Shown: positions 12,482 through 24,076 of the stretch, in pieces | Layout of the letters: each line of letters opens with the position of its first letter | Numbering within the stretch: the first letter of the stretch is position 1 | DNA from: Gnetum montanum | Lineage: Eukaryota; Streptophyta; Gnetopsida; Gnetales; Gnetaceae | Direction of reading: 5' to 3' | DNA length: 64,000 nt | Assembly: GCA_015680685.1 (NCBI GenBank) | Contig: MNCI01009575.1 | Location: 103,883 to 167,882 of the forward strand | Notes under the pieces: model-generated | Seen by the model: only the letters and a program-made list of their open reading frames with translations | Told to the model about the DNA's origin: nothing | The model's database searches: none | Program-made: the position numbers and the translations under genes

Positions 12482-13212
12482 TGATGAGTCATGTTTTGCA
12501 TCATTCTAATATCATATATCTGATATCAAGGCCACGATGTTAGGTATTTGATATTATGACACAACCTTTGATGTTGGGCATTTGATATCACCCCTTCCGT
12601 ACTAGCCTATAACTACCATGCTTGGATACATGGTTGGGAGATAGATTTTTGAGAGATTTTAGATAGTTTTTTCATAGATTTTTTATTTCAAGTTTTGTTG
12701 TTTTCTAGTACATACATGCAGTGTGATGTTAAGTGATTGTATGAAATCCTTATTTGAGTGTGACATACTTGGACACATTTCATGACCAGCAATAAAGATC
12801 AAGATTACTTTCATCATTGCATCATCCACTTAGATTTATTATTGCTTTCAATTGTTTAACCATTTACTGTTTTCCTTAGTTAATGTTTCCATTTATTGCT
12901 CTTTATTATTCCTATCATTAAATGGAATGAGTAAAACTAATTATGAGCACTTAAGTATAATTACTTGGTAGCCTGATAGTGTATTGTTTGGTACACCCAG
13001 TGATGCATGCTTGGTAATTCCAGTGATACATGAAGTCCAAGGTGTCTATGAATGATTAGGAATAGATACTCATTGCACATAGGCTAGTTTAGACTTTACT
13101 TTTCACTATTAATTATCCATCTCTTTATTATCATTAGGAGTAGCTTAGGGCTAGACAACATCAATCATCATATGCCTCACTTTGCACTAAACTATACATG
13201 ATAAAGCTACCA
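12482..13212 (+). repeat. 3' LTR of B1, truncated
   Basis: It starts TGATGAGTCATG after the purine tract and aligns with the 5' LTR of B1 up to AAAGCTACC at 13212. There unrelated sequence begins, so about 160 bp of the LTR end are missing. The TATA box has decayed to TATAACTA (about 12609). The uninterrupted CATGACCAGCAATAAAG here proves that C1 is an insertion in the other LTR. Confidence 0.8.
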
Positions 13213-13815
13213 AAATCAATTTTGAGCAACACCGACAAGCCTTCCATTCATCTATGAATCCATAATAGGTCAAATTCCATCATTCAAACTATTTTTTTCT
13301 TACTCAAAGTAAATACAAACTTATCATTTTCAATCTACACTTTGTATTTCATGCTATTGTAGCTTTTGGGCTTTCCTAAGAGGGTTTAGGGTTTAGCTTA
13401 TGTAATAATGCATTTTTGTTTATTAGGACGAAAAAACCAAATCCTTTCCCATATATTGGTATATCATTTATCATTTTTTTTGCTTTGTACTCATTCTAAA
13501 TATATTAATTTTGCTTATATATCATTTTTATCACTCATATTTAGTCAAATTTATCACTAAGTGAATTGTGATTGATTAATACCCCTGTTAGTTCTAATCT
13601 TGGTCAATAGGGTAATTCTATATTTGATCAGAGGTTTGTGCCCCTTTGTTTCTTTATCATTGATCTATCAAGGGTCATACCATTTCAAAGACTATTTATA
13701 GCTATAAATCATACAGATAAATGCTTGGTTCATGAAGGTGTTTATTTCCACAAAAATGTTCTTCATTCTTCTACAAGGGTACCTTCATGAACTAAGTATT
13801 AAATTGCTTAGCATG
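13213..13815. other. Unassigned AT-rich sequence with a small hairpin
   Basis: About 600 bp with no open frame. An inverted pair (CTTGGTTCATGAAGGTG near 13725 and its complement near 13783) can form a hairpin with a loop of about 40 bases. I cannot assign it to any element here. Confidence 0.35.
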
Positions 13816-14006
13816 TGATGAGCAGTGGGTACCCCCTACATCCAACTATAAAAATCACAAGGGTTCACATGGAATCTAGTTAAATTTCATGGATGGGACT
13901 AGTGTGGTATCTAGATTGTTAAGTATTGATCGCAGGTCACTATTTTCTCACTTGGACTAGTGGTATTTGGTCACGTATGGTTTAGTCTAAAGTGAGGCAT
14001 ATGATT
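13816..14006 (-). repeat. Family B LTR fragment (last ~190 bp), opposite orientation
   Basis: The complement reads as the 3' end of a family B LTR, from CCTCACTTTAGACTAAACCAT to CTGCTCATCA. It overlaps the part of the LTR still present in B1 (12482-13212), so it is a separate copy rather than the missing end simply flipped. No primer site follows it. Confidence 0.65.
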
Positions 14007-14040
14007 ATTAATTTTGTGTGTACAAGGCTAAATTATATGA

Positions 14041-14397
14041 AAGTGATTAAATTCCCTATTGGATTTAAAAGACAACATTAATATCATGCCTCATGAAATG
14101 GCTAGGATGCTTAATATTAAGGATATCAAAGGAGTAAACATGCCAATGTCATTGGCTAATGGATCAAATGTTAAACTCATAGGAATAGTAGAGGACTTGA
14201 TAATTGAGGTAGAAAAAGGAAAATATCCAACTAACTTTGTTTTTTTGGAAGTAAAAGATCCTAATTGTTTTCTTATTATATTAGGTAGACCTTGGTTAGT
14301 AACAAGTGATGTAGTAATTAGTTGTAGATCTAGACAACTTCAACTCTGCTTTACAAATCTTACTTTTAGACTACATATATATGATAAGGTAAAATAA
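14041..14397 (+). pseudogene. Retroviral-type aspartic protease of H1
   Basis: The protease releases mature proteins from the polyprotein. The active-site region reads LLDLKDNINIMP where Athila relatives have a DLG-type motif, so the Asp is kept but the following Gly is replaced by Lys. Downstream, FVFLEVKDPNCFLIILGRPWL carries the conserved ILGRPWL flap/core motif at about 14240-14300. Upstream there is no gag. The altered active site and isolated position make activity very unlikely. Confidence 0.75.
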
Positions 14398-14559
14398 GAT
14401 CATTTAAATGTATACTTGAAGGAAGAAAGAATGCTCTACACTTTACCCACTTCAATAATGGTAGAAGATAGGGAAACCTTAGTGTTGAATAATTTTGAGG
14501 AAGGACCTTTAGACGCCTCAACTAAAGAAAAACAAGATCTCCTTGACCAAATTTTGAAT

Positions 14560-15600
14560 TTGGGCTAAGGGAATATTGGAGAAATAATTCAACCTTCAAA
14601 TAAAGTTTCCTTAGATCTTAGAGAACTACCTAGTACACTTAAGTATGTCTTCCTAGATCAAAATAAACTGTTAGTAATAAATCCCCAACTTACTAATAAG
14701 GAAGAAAGAAATTTATTAGAAATTTTGCATAGAAAGTATAAGGCATTTGCATGGAGTTATGAGGACCTTCACCAAACATCTTCCAACATCATATCTATCC
14801 AAAGGAAAATGTAAAAGTAGTAAGAATTCGCCAAGATGAATTAATCCAACCTTAAAACAAATTGTCAAGGATGAAATTTTAAAACTTTGGAAAGAAGGGA
14901 TTGTTTATCTAATAGCTAATAGTGAATGGATAAGCCCCATTACTGTAGTTTCAAAAAGGGTGGAAAATGGAGAGTTTGTGTGGATTATAGAAGGTTAAAC
15001 CAAAATACAAAGAAAGATAATTTTTCATTACCATACATAGATCAAATTATGGAAAAGTTAGAAGGACATAAATATAATTATTATTTGGATGGATTTGATG
15101 GATACAATCAAATAGCCATTTCCCTTGAAGACCAACATAAAATAATCTTTACATGTCCTTATGGAACTTTTTCTTATCAATGAATACATTTTGGCCTTTG
15201 TAATGCACCAACCACTTTCCAAAGAGCCATGATCTCAATATTTTCTGATATGTTAGAAGATTATGTTGAAGTTTTTAGGATGATTTTTCAATATATGGGA
15301 GTACTTATGATGAAACTTTGCAACATCTAGATGTATTAATAAAAATTTAAAATTAAGTTGAGAAAAGAGTCACTTAATGGTTACAAGTGACATAGTGTTA
15401 GGACATATTATTTCTAAAGATGGGATAAGGATGGATGACGAAAAAGTAAGAGTCATATTTGCACTTCTAGCTCCAACTAATTTAAAGACTCTTTGATCTT
15501 TTCTAGGACATGATGGGTATTATAGAAGGTTTATCAAAGACTTTTCAAAAATTGCTAAACCATTATACATGCTCTTAGAAAAAGATGTTTCATTTGTTTG
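14560..15600 (+). pseudogene. Reverse transcriptase of H1
   Basis: RT copies element RNA into DNA. An N-terminal linker (LPSTLKYVFLDQNKLL, then AFAWSYEDLH) precedes the palm. The palm contains SEWISPIT, a basic DYRRLNQNTKKDNFSLPYID segment, LDGFDGYNQI, TCPYGTFSYQ, FGLCNAPTTFQRAM and the catalytic DDFSIYGSTYDE near 15275 (Athila form of YVDD). At least two frame changes occur, near 14945 and before the DDF box, plus stops, so it is inactive. The connection domain follows to about 15600. Confidence 0.8.
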
Positions 15601-16075
15601 GACTAATGATTGTCAAGAAGCATTCTTGGAATTGAAAAAATGAGTAACCACAGTCCCTATATTAAATGCACCTAATTAGGATTATCCATTTGATTTAATG
15701 TGTGATGCTAGTGACATAGTAGTAGGAACAGTTTTAGTACAATACATTGATCATAAGTCACAAGTGATTTATTATGTGTCCAAAAGTTTAGACCAAGCCC
15801 AAGTAAATTATACAACTATAGAAAAAGAATTATTAGCCATTGTATACACTCTAGATAAATTCAGACATTCTTTAATAGGATATAAAACTAGAGTATATGT
15901 TGATCATTTAGCCATTAAATTCTTAGCTACCAAAAAAAAAATAGAAAATGCAAGAATAATGAGATGATGCTTATTACTCCAAGAATTTGACCTAGATATT
16001 TTAGATAAAAGAGGTAGGGAAAATGTAGTATCAGATAATCTTTCAAGGCTAGAAACTATCGATGAGAATTGAACA
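15600..16075 (+). pseudogene. RNase H of H1
   Basis: RNase H removes RNA from the RNA-DNA hybrid. The best-preserved stretch, 15698-15967, contains MCDASDIVVGTVLVQ with the first catalytic Asp, the E of TTIEKELLAIVY and the D of VYVDHLAIKFL. After a stop the frame resumes as LQEFDLDILDKRGRENVVSDNLSRLE, the usual RNase H end with its last catalytic Asp. Confidence 0.8.
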
Positions 16076-16319
16076 CCAGGAGTCTTTCATGATAAATCTC
16101 CTGATGAACAAATTTTTTCTACAAGAAAGGATCCTTGGTTTGCTGTTATAGCCAACTATCTAGCCACTATGAAAACTCCTACCAATTGAACTAAGAAATA
16201 AAAGAAATCTTTCTTACGTAGCATATCTAGGTACATTTGGAGTAGTCTGTATCTCTATCGAATATGTAAAGATAACATAGCAAGAAGATGTGTGGTTGAG
16301 AATGAGCAATAATAAATTC

Positions 16320-17374
16320 TACAAATGTGCCATGATGATTTAGATGGTGGTCACTTTGATAACAAACGTACTGCTATCAAAACCCTTCAAAGTGAATTTT
16401 ATTGACCCTCAATTTTTAAAGATGCACATAAGTATGTGCAAGAGTGTGATAATGTCAATGAATGGGAGTCCTAACAAAAAGACATGAAATGCCCTTAAAA
16501 CCAATTTTAATAACAGAACCATTTGATGTATGGGGTATAGACGTTTTAGGACCATTTCTACCATCTAATGGATGTTAATACATTTTGGTTTATATTGACT
16601 ATGCTACCAAATGCATAGAAGTAAAAGCCACCCCAAAAAATGATGTCAAGGTAGTTGTATCATTCCTTATAGAAAATATTTTAACACATTTTGGAAGTCC
16701 ATGGATGATCATTAGTGATCAAGAAACCCATTTTTTCAATAAAATCATGGAAAATTTTCTTAAGTCTTGTGGTATCCAACATAAGATAGCTACTGCCTAT
16801 CATTCTCAAACAAATGGCCAAGTAGAGAATGCTAGTAGAATTATCTTGAATATATTAAGGAAAACTATATGTACTAAAGAGAAGGATTGGTCTAAAAAAT
16901 TGCAAGATGTACTTTGGGCTCATTTGATTATCGATAAACCAAGTTTAAGATATTCACCTTATCAATTAGTTTATGGTAAGTTATGCCTACTACCTATTGA
17001 ACTTAAATATCAATCTTTGCGATTAGCCAAACAACTTAATTTTTGATGAAGACATGAACTAGGCTGTTAGAATCAACCAACTTCACAAACTTGACAAAAT
17101 GCAGCTACATGCTATTGACAAGCAAAAAATTGTAAAAAAATAAATGAAAACATTACATGATAAGAGTCTCTTTAAAAAAATTTTTTTTATAAGTGATAAA
17201 TTTCTTCTCTATAATATGAGATTACATAAATTTCTAGGAAAGTTAACAGCTAGGTGGGAAGGCCCTTATTTAGTTATTCAACCCCATGATAATGGAAGCA
17301 TTTTCATATCACCTATTGATGATTCCTCAACTACATTACTAGTTAATGGGCAAAGGCTTAAGTTATATTATTAA
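16320..17374 (+). pseudogene. Integrase of H1
   Basis: Integrase inserts the DNA copy into the genome. The zinc-binding HHCC module (CHDDLDGGHFDNKRT, then QECD) has a 1-nt shift near the CC pair at about 16450. The DDE core keeps all three acidic residues: D in GIDVLGPF (about 16538), D in IISDQETHF (about 16713) and E in TNGQVENAS (about 16811). The C-terminal part (17144-17374) has WEGPYLVIQPHDNGSIF and ends NGQRLKLYY. No chromodomain follows, in keeping with the Athila lineage. Confidence 0.8.
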
Positions 17375-17542
17375 GATCACATTGAGGAACCCAAAGAAGA
17401 TGAATTAATAGAGCTAAGGAACACAACTTATCCCACTGCTAATGAATTACATGATAACAAATCCATTAGAAGTCTTAGCTCTCAAATGTATCCCTCAAAA
17501 AGCCTCTTATGTAATAGAGTAAACTAAATAAAAAAATATATA
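17375..17542 (+). other. Tail of H1 up to the L1 insertion
   Basis: Short non-coding sequence after the integrase stop. It ends with the target duplication TATAA (17538-17542) and rejoins at 24077 after L1. Confidence 0.6.
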
Positions 17543-18110
17543 ATGTAAGAGATGTCTTAGGATGGTGGTTCTCCTAGGCTCTCCCCATGGTTTGAGGGCC
17601 ATGGAACACTTTGAGGCACCCTTGGATGACTGAAGTGTTAGAAAATCCACCCAGCTTAGCGATACCAAATTAGTAGCAAGACATCCTCCTATTGTAACTC
17701 TCTCTAAGTTCTCTTCATACTACCCTTACTTAGAGAACTACATGGCCTTGATTCTATGATGGTCGTAGATATGTAAGTAGCCATGATTGGATAGTTCTGG
17801 TGCGATGCCTAGCCAAACCTTGTACTAGATCATGAAGGTTCTGGGGGTGAGGCACCACCACTTGTAGATGCCTTGTTTCCCCTTACACCAATGTTGTCTA
17901 CAGGGTTACTTGTGTACTTGTATGCAAGGTCCTCATTTGGATTTAGTTGTCCTTCATGAGGTGCATTCCCATATGCATATTAAGAAGTTGTGTTGCTTCT
18001 TGCACTCTCTCTTGGGTTGCTTGCTTATTAGAGGCATATTCCCCAGGTCTTCCACCCCAAATCCATTGGATCTTAGTGAATCCCTTGGGGTGCTAGACAA
18101 TGTTGTTACA
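17543..18110 (+). repeat. 5' LTR of L1
   Basis: 568 bp, TGTAAGAGATG...GTTGTTACA. It aligns with the 3' LTR over its whole length with scattered, mostly transition, differences. Confidence 0.9.
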
Positions 18111-18112
18111 GA

Positions 18113-18124
18113 TGGTATCAGAGC
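18113..18124 (+). other. Primer binding site of L1 (tRNA-iMet type)
   Basis: TGGTATCAGAGC, a perfect match to the complement of the 3' end of plant initiator tRNA-Met, 2 bp after the LTR. Confidence 0.9.
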
Positions 18125-21100
18125 ATTTTTGAAATTGTGTTGTGATATGAATGTACTCTTTGGTTTTGTTATACCATCAAGGTTATTCTATTGATGGTTC
18201 TTTTGGATTGATATCTAGGTGATCTAGGATCATATCCTTATGTGCTCTTTGAAGAGTTGCCTTATGTCAATATTTTTACACTCTTCATGACTAGGCTGAT
18301 GTTACATTGTGAGTAACTAGTGTATGTTGTTCTCCTTGAGGATGTATACGATTACATTATGGTATTGTTCTCCACTTGTTTACTTGTGGGTGGACTAGTT
18401 GTGGTTTTATTTGATATGATTGAGGAGAGTTCTATTGGAAACTCATAAATTATTTTTGTTCAAGGAGCTCTCATCTTTGGTCTCTAATGATTCATCTAGG
18501 ATGACTCAGACCTAGTCTCTACTTTGATTTCCATCCAAATGACATGTATCGAGATAGCATTGATTGAATTGTGTAAGATGTGATATCCTTGCACTCCCAC
18601 TCACCCTAGATACAGTGAATATGGGAATTACAAATTGGAATATGTTAGTTCCCAGGTACCTCAAGATGGAGGGCCTTTGGACATGTGCTTTTGGTGAGCA
18701 TTTTCCTAGGTGGATTAAGACCATCACTAGTAGACTTTGTACTTTTGTGTTTGTGATTGTATGCTTATCTAGTTGTGTATGTGTGTCTTCTTAGTTGTGT
18801 TTTCAAATTTGGCATGCGAGTCACCTTCGTCATGTCTATTGTTTGTAACACTTGTTCTTCATGCGGTGTGATGACTTGTTGTTGGGATTGTTGATGTTGC
18901 ATTAAAGGCTATTTATGCCATCCCAAGGCTAAATGTTTGTGGTCATTATTTTGACAACTTCTTGTGCTTGAGGCATGATTGCCCTTGTTGCTAATCCTTC
19001 ATGAGTTGTGCTCCCTTGTTTGAGTTGGTTATGTTGCCCTTGGGTTTTTGGCATCACTCTTTTGATTGATGACATTTCTTTGGGAACTTTGATTTGAAGA
19101 ATTTCTGGTGTGGGTTATCCTATTGTTGATTCTTGTTGAGACCATACCTCTTTTGATGAGAGTCTTTCTTGTGGACGCATCCTCCCTAATGTTTCTCATC
19201 GTAGTGAGAATTGATTTTATGAAGACCTATTGTTGGCTAAACCTTGGTCTTCCACCTTATTTTTGAGTTGAGATAATGATTCTTTAATGCCCACACCTCT
19301 TATGACTATGTTGAGATTTTGATCATGATTGGAACTAGTGTCAGTGATTGGGAATGTTTGTTGTATGTGAATCTTGGAATTTTGAGAGTGTTCTAGCTCT
19401 CTCTAGGTGTGCCTCATGATGAATTCTTTTGTGTGAGTTTATCTAATTAATCCATCAATATGTTGCATGATTGATCTCTATGTGTGTTGTAGAGGTCTTT
19501 CTCTTTATGATGTTGCAAGAGTGATATTTCTCTATTATATGATCATGCTTGGTTGTATATGAGGCTGATGTGCTGATCATGTTCTTGCTAACTTCTCTAT
19601 TTTCGAGTTATTGCCTCAGTCTTTATAGATAGCACAGGTACAAAAATGTAGCCAATGGTTACCTTAGTTGATTTTGTGAGCACTATGTCTATGGAAAAAT
19701 GTGTGCCCTAGAGGCCTTCATGAATTGGGTATTTAGTCTCAGAATCACAACATTGGGCTGTGGATTTATCAGTACCTTGGCTATGATGAAACAGTAGGTA
19801 CATCATGATTTGTTTGCCTCTTTGTGCTGGCTGAGCACTAATAGAGGAAAATGATCCATCCTAGACCCTACAAATATTGAGTTAGGAGATGGCATAAAAT
19901 GGTATCCTTGGCCATGCCAGATACTGATGGCCTAGGAGTGGCCAATGCCTTGAGGTCCCATAGTGGTAGGTGATGAATACTCAATTGGTGTGTTCCATTC
20001 AATCATTGTGCTCATGTCTCGAATCATTTTCATTCGATGGTAGTCGTATAGTGAGTTCAGTACGATGGTTGTTCATGTACGTGTAGAGACAGTTGTGCAG
20101 TGGATGCAATGCAACAAATGATCATGTACATTCCATGACAAAGATAGGTTTTTCTCAAAACAGCATGGTGCAACCTTGGTGTGATCTTGATGGCCTAAAC
20201 CTTTTAGCTTAGGATGGGCTTGAGTAGTTCATCCTATAGCCTTCTAGGCCTAGGTCGCATTCCTAAATACCATGTATTGTGCTCATTAAATGTATTTTTG
20301 GGTGTGTAAGATTGTAATGTAACCTTGTGATGTACTTAGTTGTCATAGTTTATGCACATAAAAGTGCTAAATGTTATTGCCCTATGTCAGTTAGTTGTCT
20401 CCTTGTTGTAGGCCTATGCCACACCCTGTGACAAGGCCAAGCTTGATGTATGGTGTTTTCCTAGTGCTCATTCTTGAAGCGCCTTCTCTATATGCTGTAA
20501 GCGACCTTTGTCCCTTGATGTGTAATTCTATTAAAAACCCCATGGGAAATTCTCTTATTAAGATATGATGTTGTAATGAGTAGGCTAGGGCATGTCCTTG
20601 ACCAAGGTGCTCTTGACTTGATGCCTTGTGTTTTTGGTGATATTGGCATGCCATGATGGTGTGTCCTTCGGTGAACATTCTTGAGACAAGACAAGTCTTG
20701 GGAACACTTCCTCCTAGGTTTCTTGATTGGAAAAAATCTTATCCACAGGTGATTGGGGGTGGTATGTAGCCTGAAATACAAACAAATTGGGTTAGTAAGC
20801 TTGATCTTGATAGCAGGTAGTTCATGGTGGCCATGTGAATTACAATGGAAAACTAAAATTCAAATCAAGGTGATGCTATTATGTCTAGATGTGAAGTAGA
20901 GTTGAGTTCTGGGTATCAGCATCTAGACTCTCTCTTCCATGGTTGAATGTGATTGTGGAGCATTTTTGCAAATGTTGGGATGGTGGTCCATCTTTGAATA
21001 AATGATGTTATAGTTACAAAAATTGTGACTTTCCTTGGTGGCCTTGCTTGGTGGACTTGGATGTGCTCGAAAACACTTGAGCCTATGCTCTCATGATTGG

Positions 21101-23483
21101 GGGCTTCTGGTGCTTCGTGGATGATGGCGTGCTCTCGTGACTAGTTTCTTTTGGTTTTTCTAAGGGCTATGATGCGCTCTCATGGCTTGGGACTTATTGA
21201 TGTCCTTGTGGACTATGGTGTGATTTCATGACTTGGAACTTATTATGCCTAATAAGCTATGGTGTCTTGCCCAATCCCGTTCATGTACTCTATTCCTTGT
21301 GGACACTGATGTATCACACTATCTCTTCTTAATGTATTGTCCCATTTCTCTAGTGTATTATTAGATCATGTTAGTGTTCTAACCTCTCTGGTGGGATAGT
21401 AGGATTGAGCACCATATTACTTGGTGATTCTCTAATCCTATGAGGGGTCATTCAATGGATGCCCTCTTTATTTTCTGAAATAATAAGGTAGGCTGTATCG
21501 AGACAATTATTTCTTAGATGGGATCTAGAAGTAGTTGATGTTTGGGACTTATTCTTAGTAATGGTCTGATGTTCATGAACTCTTGGGGCTTGTTTTGAGA
21601 GACAAAATGTTGTTACCTAGTGAAATTCATGGAACCTCCCATGCGAGGCTATGTTATTGATGTAGCTTAAATGTATATATCTCCTTTCTTATAAGTAAGG
21701 TGTGATATTATGTACTCTCTCTTAGCTTTTGGGGCTCTAGAGGTACTTCCTTGTTGGGGTTCTCTGGAGACCATCCTTATTGTAAACCCTTTGGGGGCGA
21801 GTCATGTATTATTTTGAGTTGGTAGATGATGTTGGTAAAGCCCATTTTTTTTGTAAAACTATCTTGAAAACCTAGTCCTCCTATGGGAAAAATGTTCTTA
21901 TTGACTCATGTTTGTTGTTTAGGCCAAATGGTAAAAAGGTAATGGTGCAATCTTGTGCACCACATTATTGTAAATGGATTGGGATGTATGAAACAGAAAT
22001 ACCTCTTGGTAAAATTTTGAGGGATGAACTCTTTTGCTTCACAAGTTTTTCTTAAGGTGGAATTGAGTGTGGGTAAGACCTATAAATTGATGTCTTTCCT
22101 CTGTTGCTAGCAGTTTGATGATATAGTTGTGTTGGCTATGTGGATTACTTGGTTATGTATAATGGGTAAGGTGTAGCTGGGCTATTTTACTTACCTATGG
22201 AAGAAACCTCCCAAAGAGGATCCTTCCTTTGAGTTCAAAAATCTAATGAAAGATGTTGATCAAGAGTTTTGGTCATTCCTGACATGGTAGAAAAATTCAA
22301 ATTCTATGAACCTAGATGTTGGGGAATTCATGAACAGGGTTGCCCTTAAAGGTAACTCTACATGCTCCTTGGACCAAGTTTTAGAAAATGGCACTTGTCC
22401 CATATCTTGAAGTGGGAAGGATAGCTTGTAAGTTGCAAGTGTGGTTGATCCTTTCCCCTAAATAGGACATTATGATGATAATCGATGATGTGGTAGTGGT
22501 TAACATGAGATGTGTGTATGAAGAATTGTCTTAAGGTTGGTTGCCCAACAAATCCTTCCCTTTGTTCAAGCATTTGAACAGGTGTTCTCGATGTTGGATA
22601 ATCCCATAGGAGGTTGATGATAGATTGGGTTGGTATGTTATGATAGCCTCTTAGAGAAGTTTTTCAAACAAATTTTGGATCTTCTCTCTTGCTGTGGAAA
22701 TGGAATAGTGATGTATGGTGAAATGAGGAATGTGATGCTGGGGTATCTGTGGACAGCAAGGTCAGGCTCAAAATATTTGCCCTTATACCTTGTTTTGAAG
22801 GGAGAGCATGCTTGACTTACTTCATACCAGCTTGAATAGACATGATGGGAAAAATTTTCATGGTACATATGCACAGATTTTGTGCTTAGATGTTTACATT
22901 GGTGAGAACCCATGGGTCTGGATGCAAGAAGCAAAACGTGGAGTTTTGGGAATAGTGAGTTTCTTGCGGAGACATGGCTCTTTTAGAGCATGTTCTCCTC
23001 CCTCTTGATTTATGTTCCCAAGTTCCTCACCATGGGTAGTGGTCCTGGTGAGCCCTCAAAATCGATGATAAAAAAATCAAGAAAATTGATGGGTGCTAAG
23101 ATGCCATTCACAAAGGAACTTAACTAGACTTGTGAAAGAAGAGTTTTCTTCTTGCATAGGTATGGGCCTACCCAAGAAGATAAGTCTCTAAACCTAAGAA
23201 GGAACAGATCTAGGGGACACCTTAGAGATGTTGGCCCTTTGGGTTGGACTACTCCCACTTATCATAGAGTTGGGAAAGTCTTTGGGATTTCTTCAAGTAC
23301 CTTTTGCATTTCATGCAAGGCATTGGATGGAATGATGTATCAAGTGTTGGGGTTGGTACCTTTCTTCAAGTCTGGTGTTAGCTGAGTTGATAGATTCCCT
23401 AGATTTGACAGAGTTCCAAACCCCTACTTGAAGTGAACTCTCAAAGTCATCCTAGGCTTTGCTCTGATGACATCACTTCTTTT
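18125..23483 (+). other. Interior of L1, no recognisable coding sequence
   Basis: 5.4 kb with frequent stops in all frames. The longest frames are under 100 codons and show no gag, protease, RT or integrase motif. Base composition is T/G-rich on the plus strand. A short internal tandem repeat is annotated separately. Whether it derives from a decayed gag/pol or captured DNA cannot be told from the sequence alone. Confidence 0.6.
21065..21260 (+). repeat. Diverged ~60-bp tandem repeat within L1
   Basis: The core CTATGATGCGCTCTCATG, followed by a CTTGGGACTTATT-like segment, recurs three to four times at about 60-bp spacing (e.g. near 21085, 21125, 21169, 21208). The copies are visibly diverged. 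Confidence 0.5.
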
Positions 23484-23497
23484 GTGTGGGGGAGGAT
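23484..23497 (+). other. Polypurine tract of L1
   Basis: GTGTGGGGGAGGAT directly before the 3' LTR; the usual start site of plus-strand DNA synthesis. Confidence 0.8.
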
Positions 23498-24076
23498 TGT
23501 AAGAGATGTCTCAGGGTGGTAGTTCTCCTGGGCTCTCCCCATGGTTAGAGGGCCATGGAACACTCTAAGGTGTCCTTAGGTGACTCAAGTGTTAGAAAAC
23601 CCATCCTAGCTTGGTGGTATCAAGCTAGAAATAGGACATCCTCCTGTTGTAACTCTCTCTAAGTTCTCTTCATACTACCTTCACTTGGAGAACTACATGG
23701 CCCTAATTCTACAATGGTCATAGATATGTAGGTAGCTAGGATTGGATAGTTCTAGTGCAGTGCCCAACTAATCCTTGTACTAGATCGTGAGGGTTCTAGA
23801 GGTGAGGTGCCACCCCTTGTAGATGCGTTGTTTCCCCTTCCACCAATGTTATCTACAGGGTTGCTTGTATGCTTATTTGCATGGTCCTTGTTTGGAATTA
23901 GTTTTCCTCCATGAGATGCATTCCCATATGTATATTAAGAAGCTATTTTGCTACTTGAACTCTCTCTTGGATTGCTTGCTTGTTAGGGACATATTCCTCA
24001 GGTCTTCCACCCCAAATCCATTGGATCTTAGTGAATCCCTTAGGATGCCAGACAACATCGGGGCAATGTTTTTACA
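23498..24076 (+). repeat. 3' LTR of L1
   Basis: 579 bp, beginning TGTAAGAGATG and ending TTTTTACA. It has about 11 bp of extra or changed sequence near its end relative to the 5' LTR. The target duplication TATAA follows. Confidence 0.9.

Larger units (their letters stand above)
3745..13212 (+). mobile_element. Family B LTR retrotransposon copy B1 (gag + ORF2, no pol)
   Basis: Order on the plus strand: 5' LTR (3745-5452, with a nested solo LTR), tRNA-Asp-type primer site (5453), gag (5578-8079), spacer, internal promoter-like module (9424-9498), ORF2 (10067-12320), purine tract (AACTTGAGGGTA, ending 12481), and a 3' LTR cut short at 13212. Without the nested LTR it spans about 8.6 kb, close to the 8.4 kb of A2, and is collinear with A2 throughout. 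No protease, RT, RNase H or integrase motif occurs, so it would need enzymes from elsewhere. CTAGG (3740-3744) is the likely upstream target duplication; its partner is lost with the 3' end. Confidence 0.8.
17543..24076 (+). mobile_element. L1: non-autonomous LTR retrotransposon (LARD-like)
   Basis: Two LTRs (17543-18110 and 23498-24076) flank 5.4 kb. The primer site TGGTATCAGAGC (tRNA-iMet type) lies 2 bp inside the 5' LTR, and the purine tract GTGTGGGGGAGGAT abuts the 3' LTR. TATAA target duplications sit at 17538-17542 and 24077-24081. The element is therefore complete and its orientation certain. The interior has no gag or pol motif that I can recognise in any frame. This fits a large retrotransposon derivative that relied on another element's enzymes. 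It inserted into H1. Confidence 0.9.

Noticed and set aside
13380-13400. Telomere-like TTTAGGGTTTAG
   Set aside because: Only two repeat units; too short for an interstitial telomere tract.
18113-18124. TGGTATCAGAGC as part of a tRNA gene
   Set aside because: Only the 12-bp complement of the tRNA-iMet 3' end is present, next to an LTR end; it is a primer binding site.
22358-23385. Several 60-100 codon frames in the L1 interior (e.g. 22638-22934 minus, 23152-23385 plus)
   Set aside because: No gag/pol or other motif, overlapping on both strands, random length expectation in a 5.4-kb stretch.
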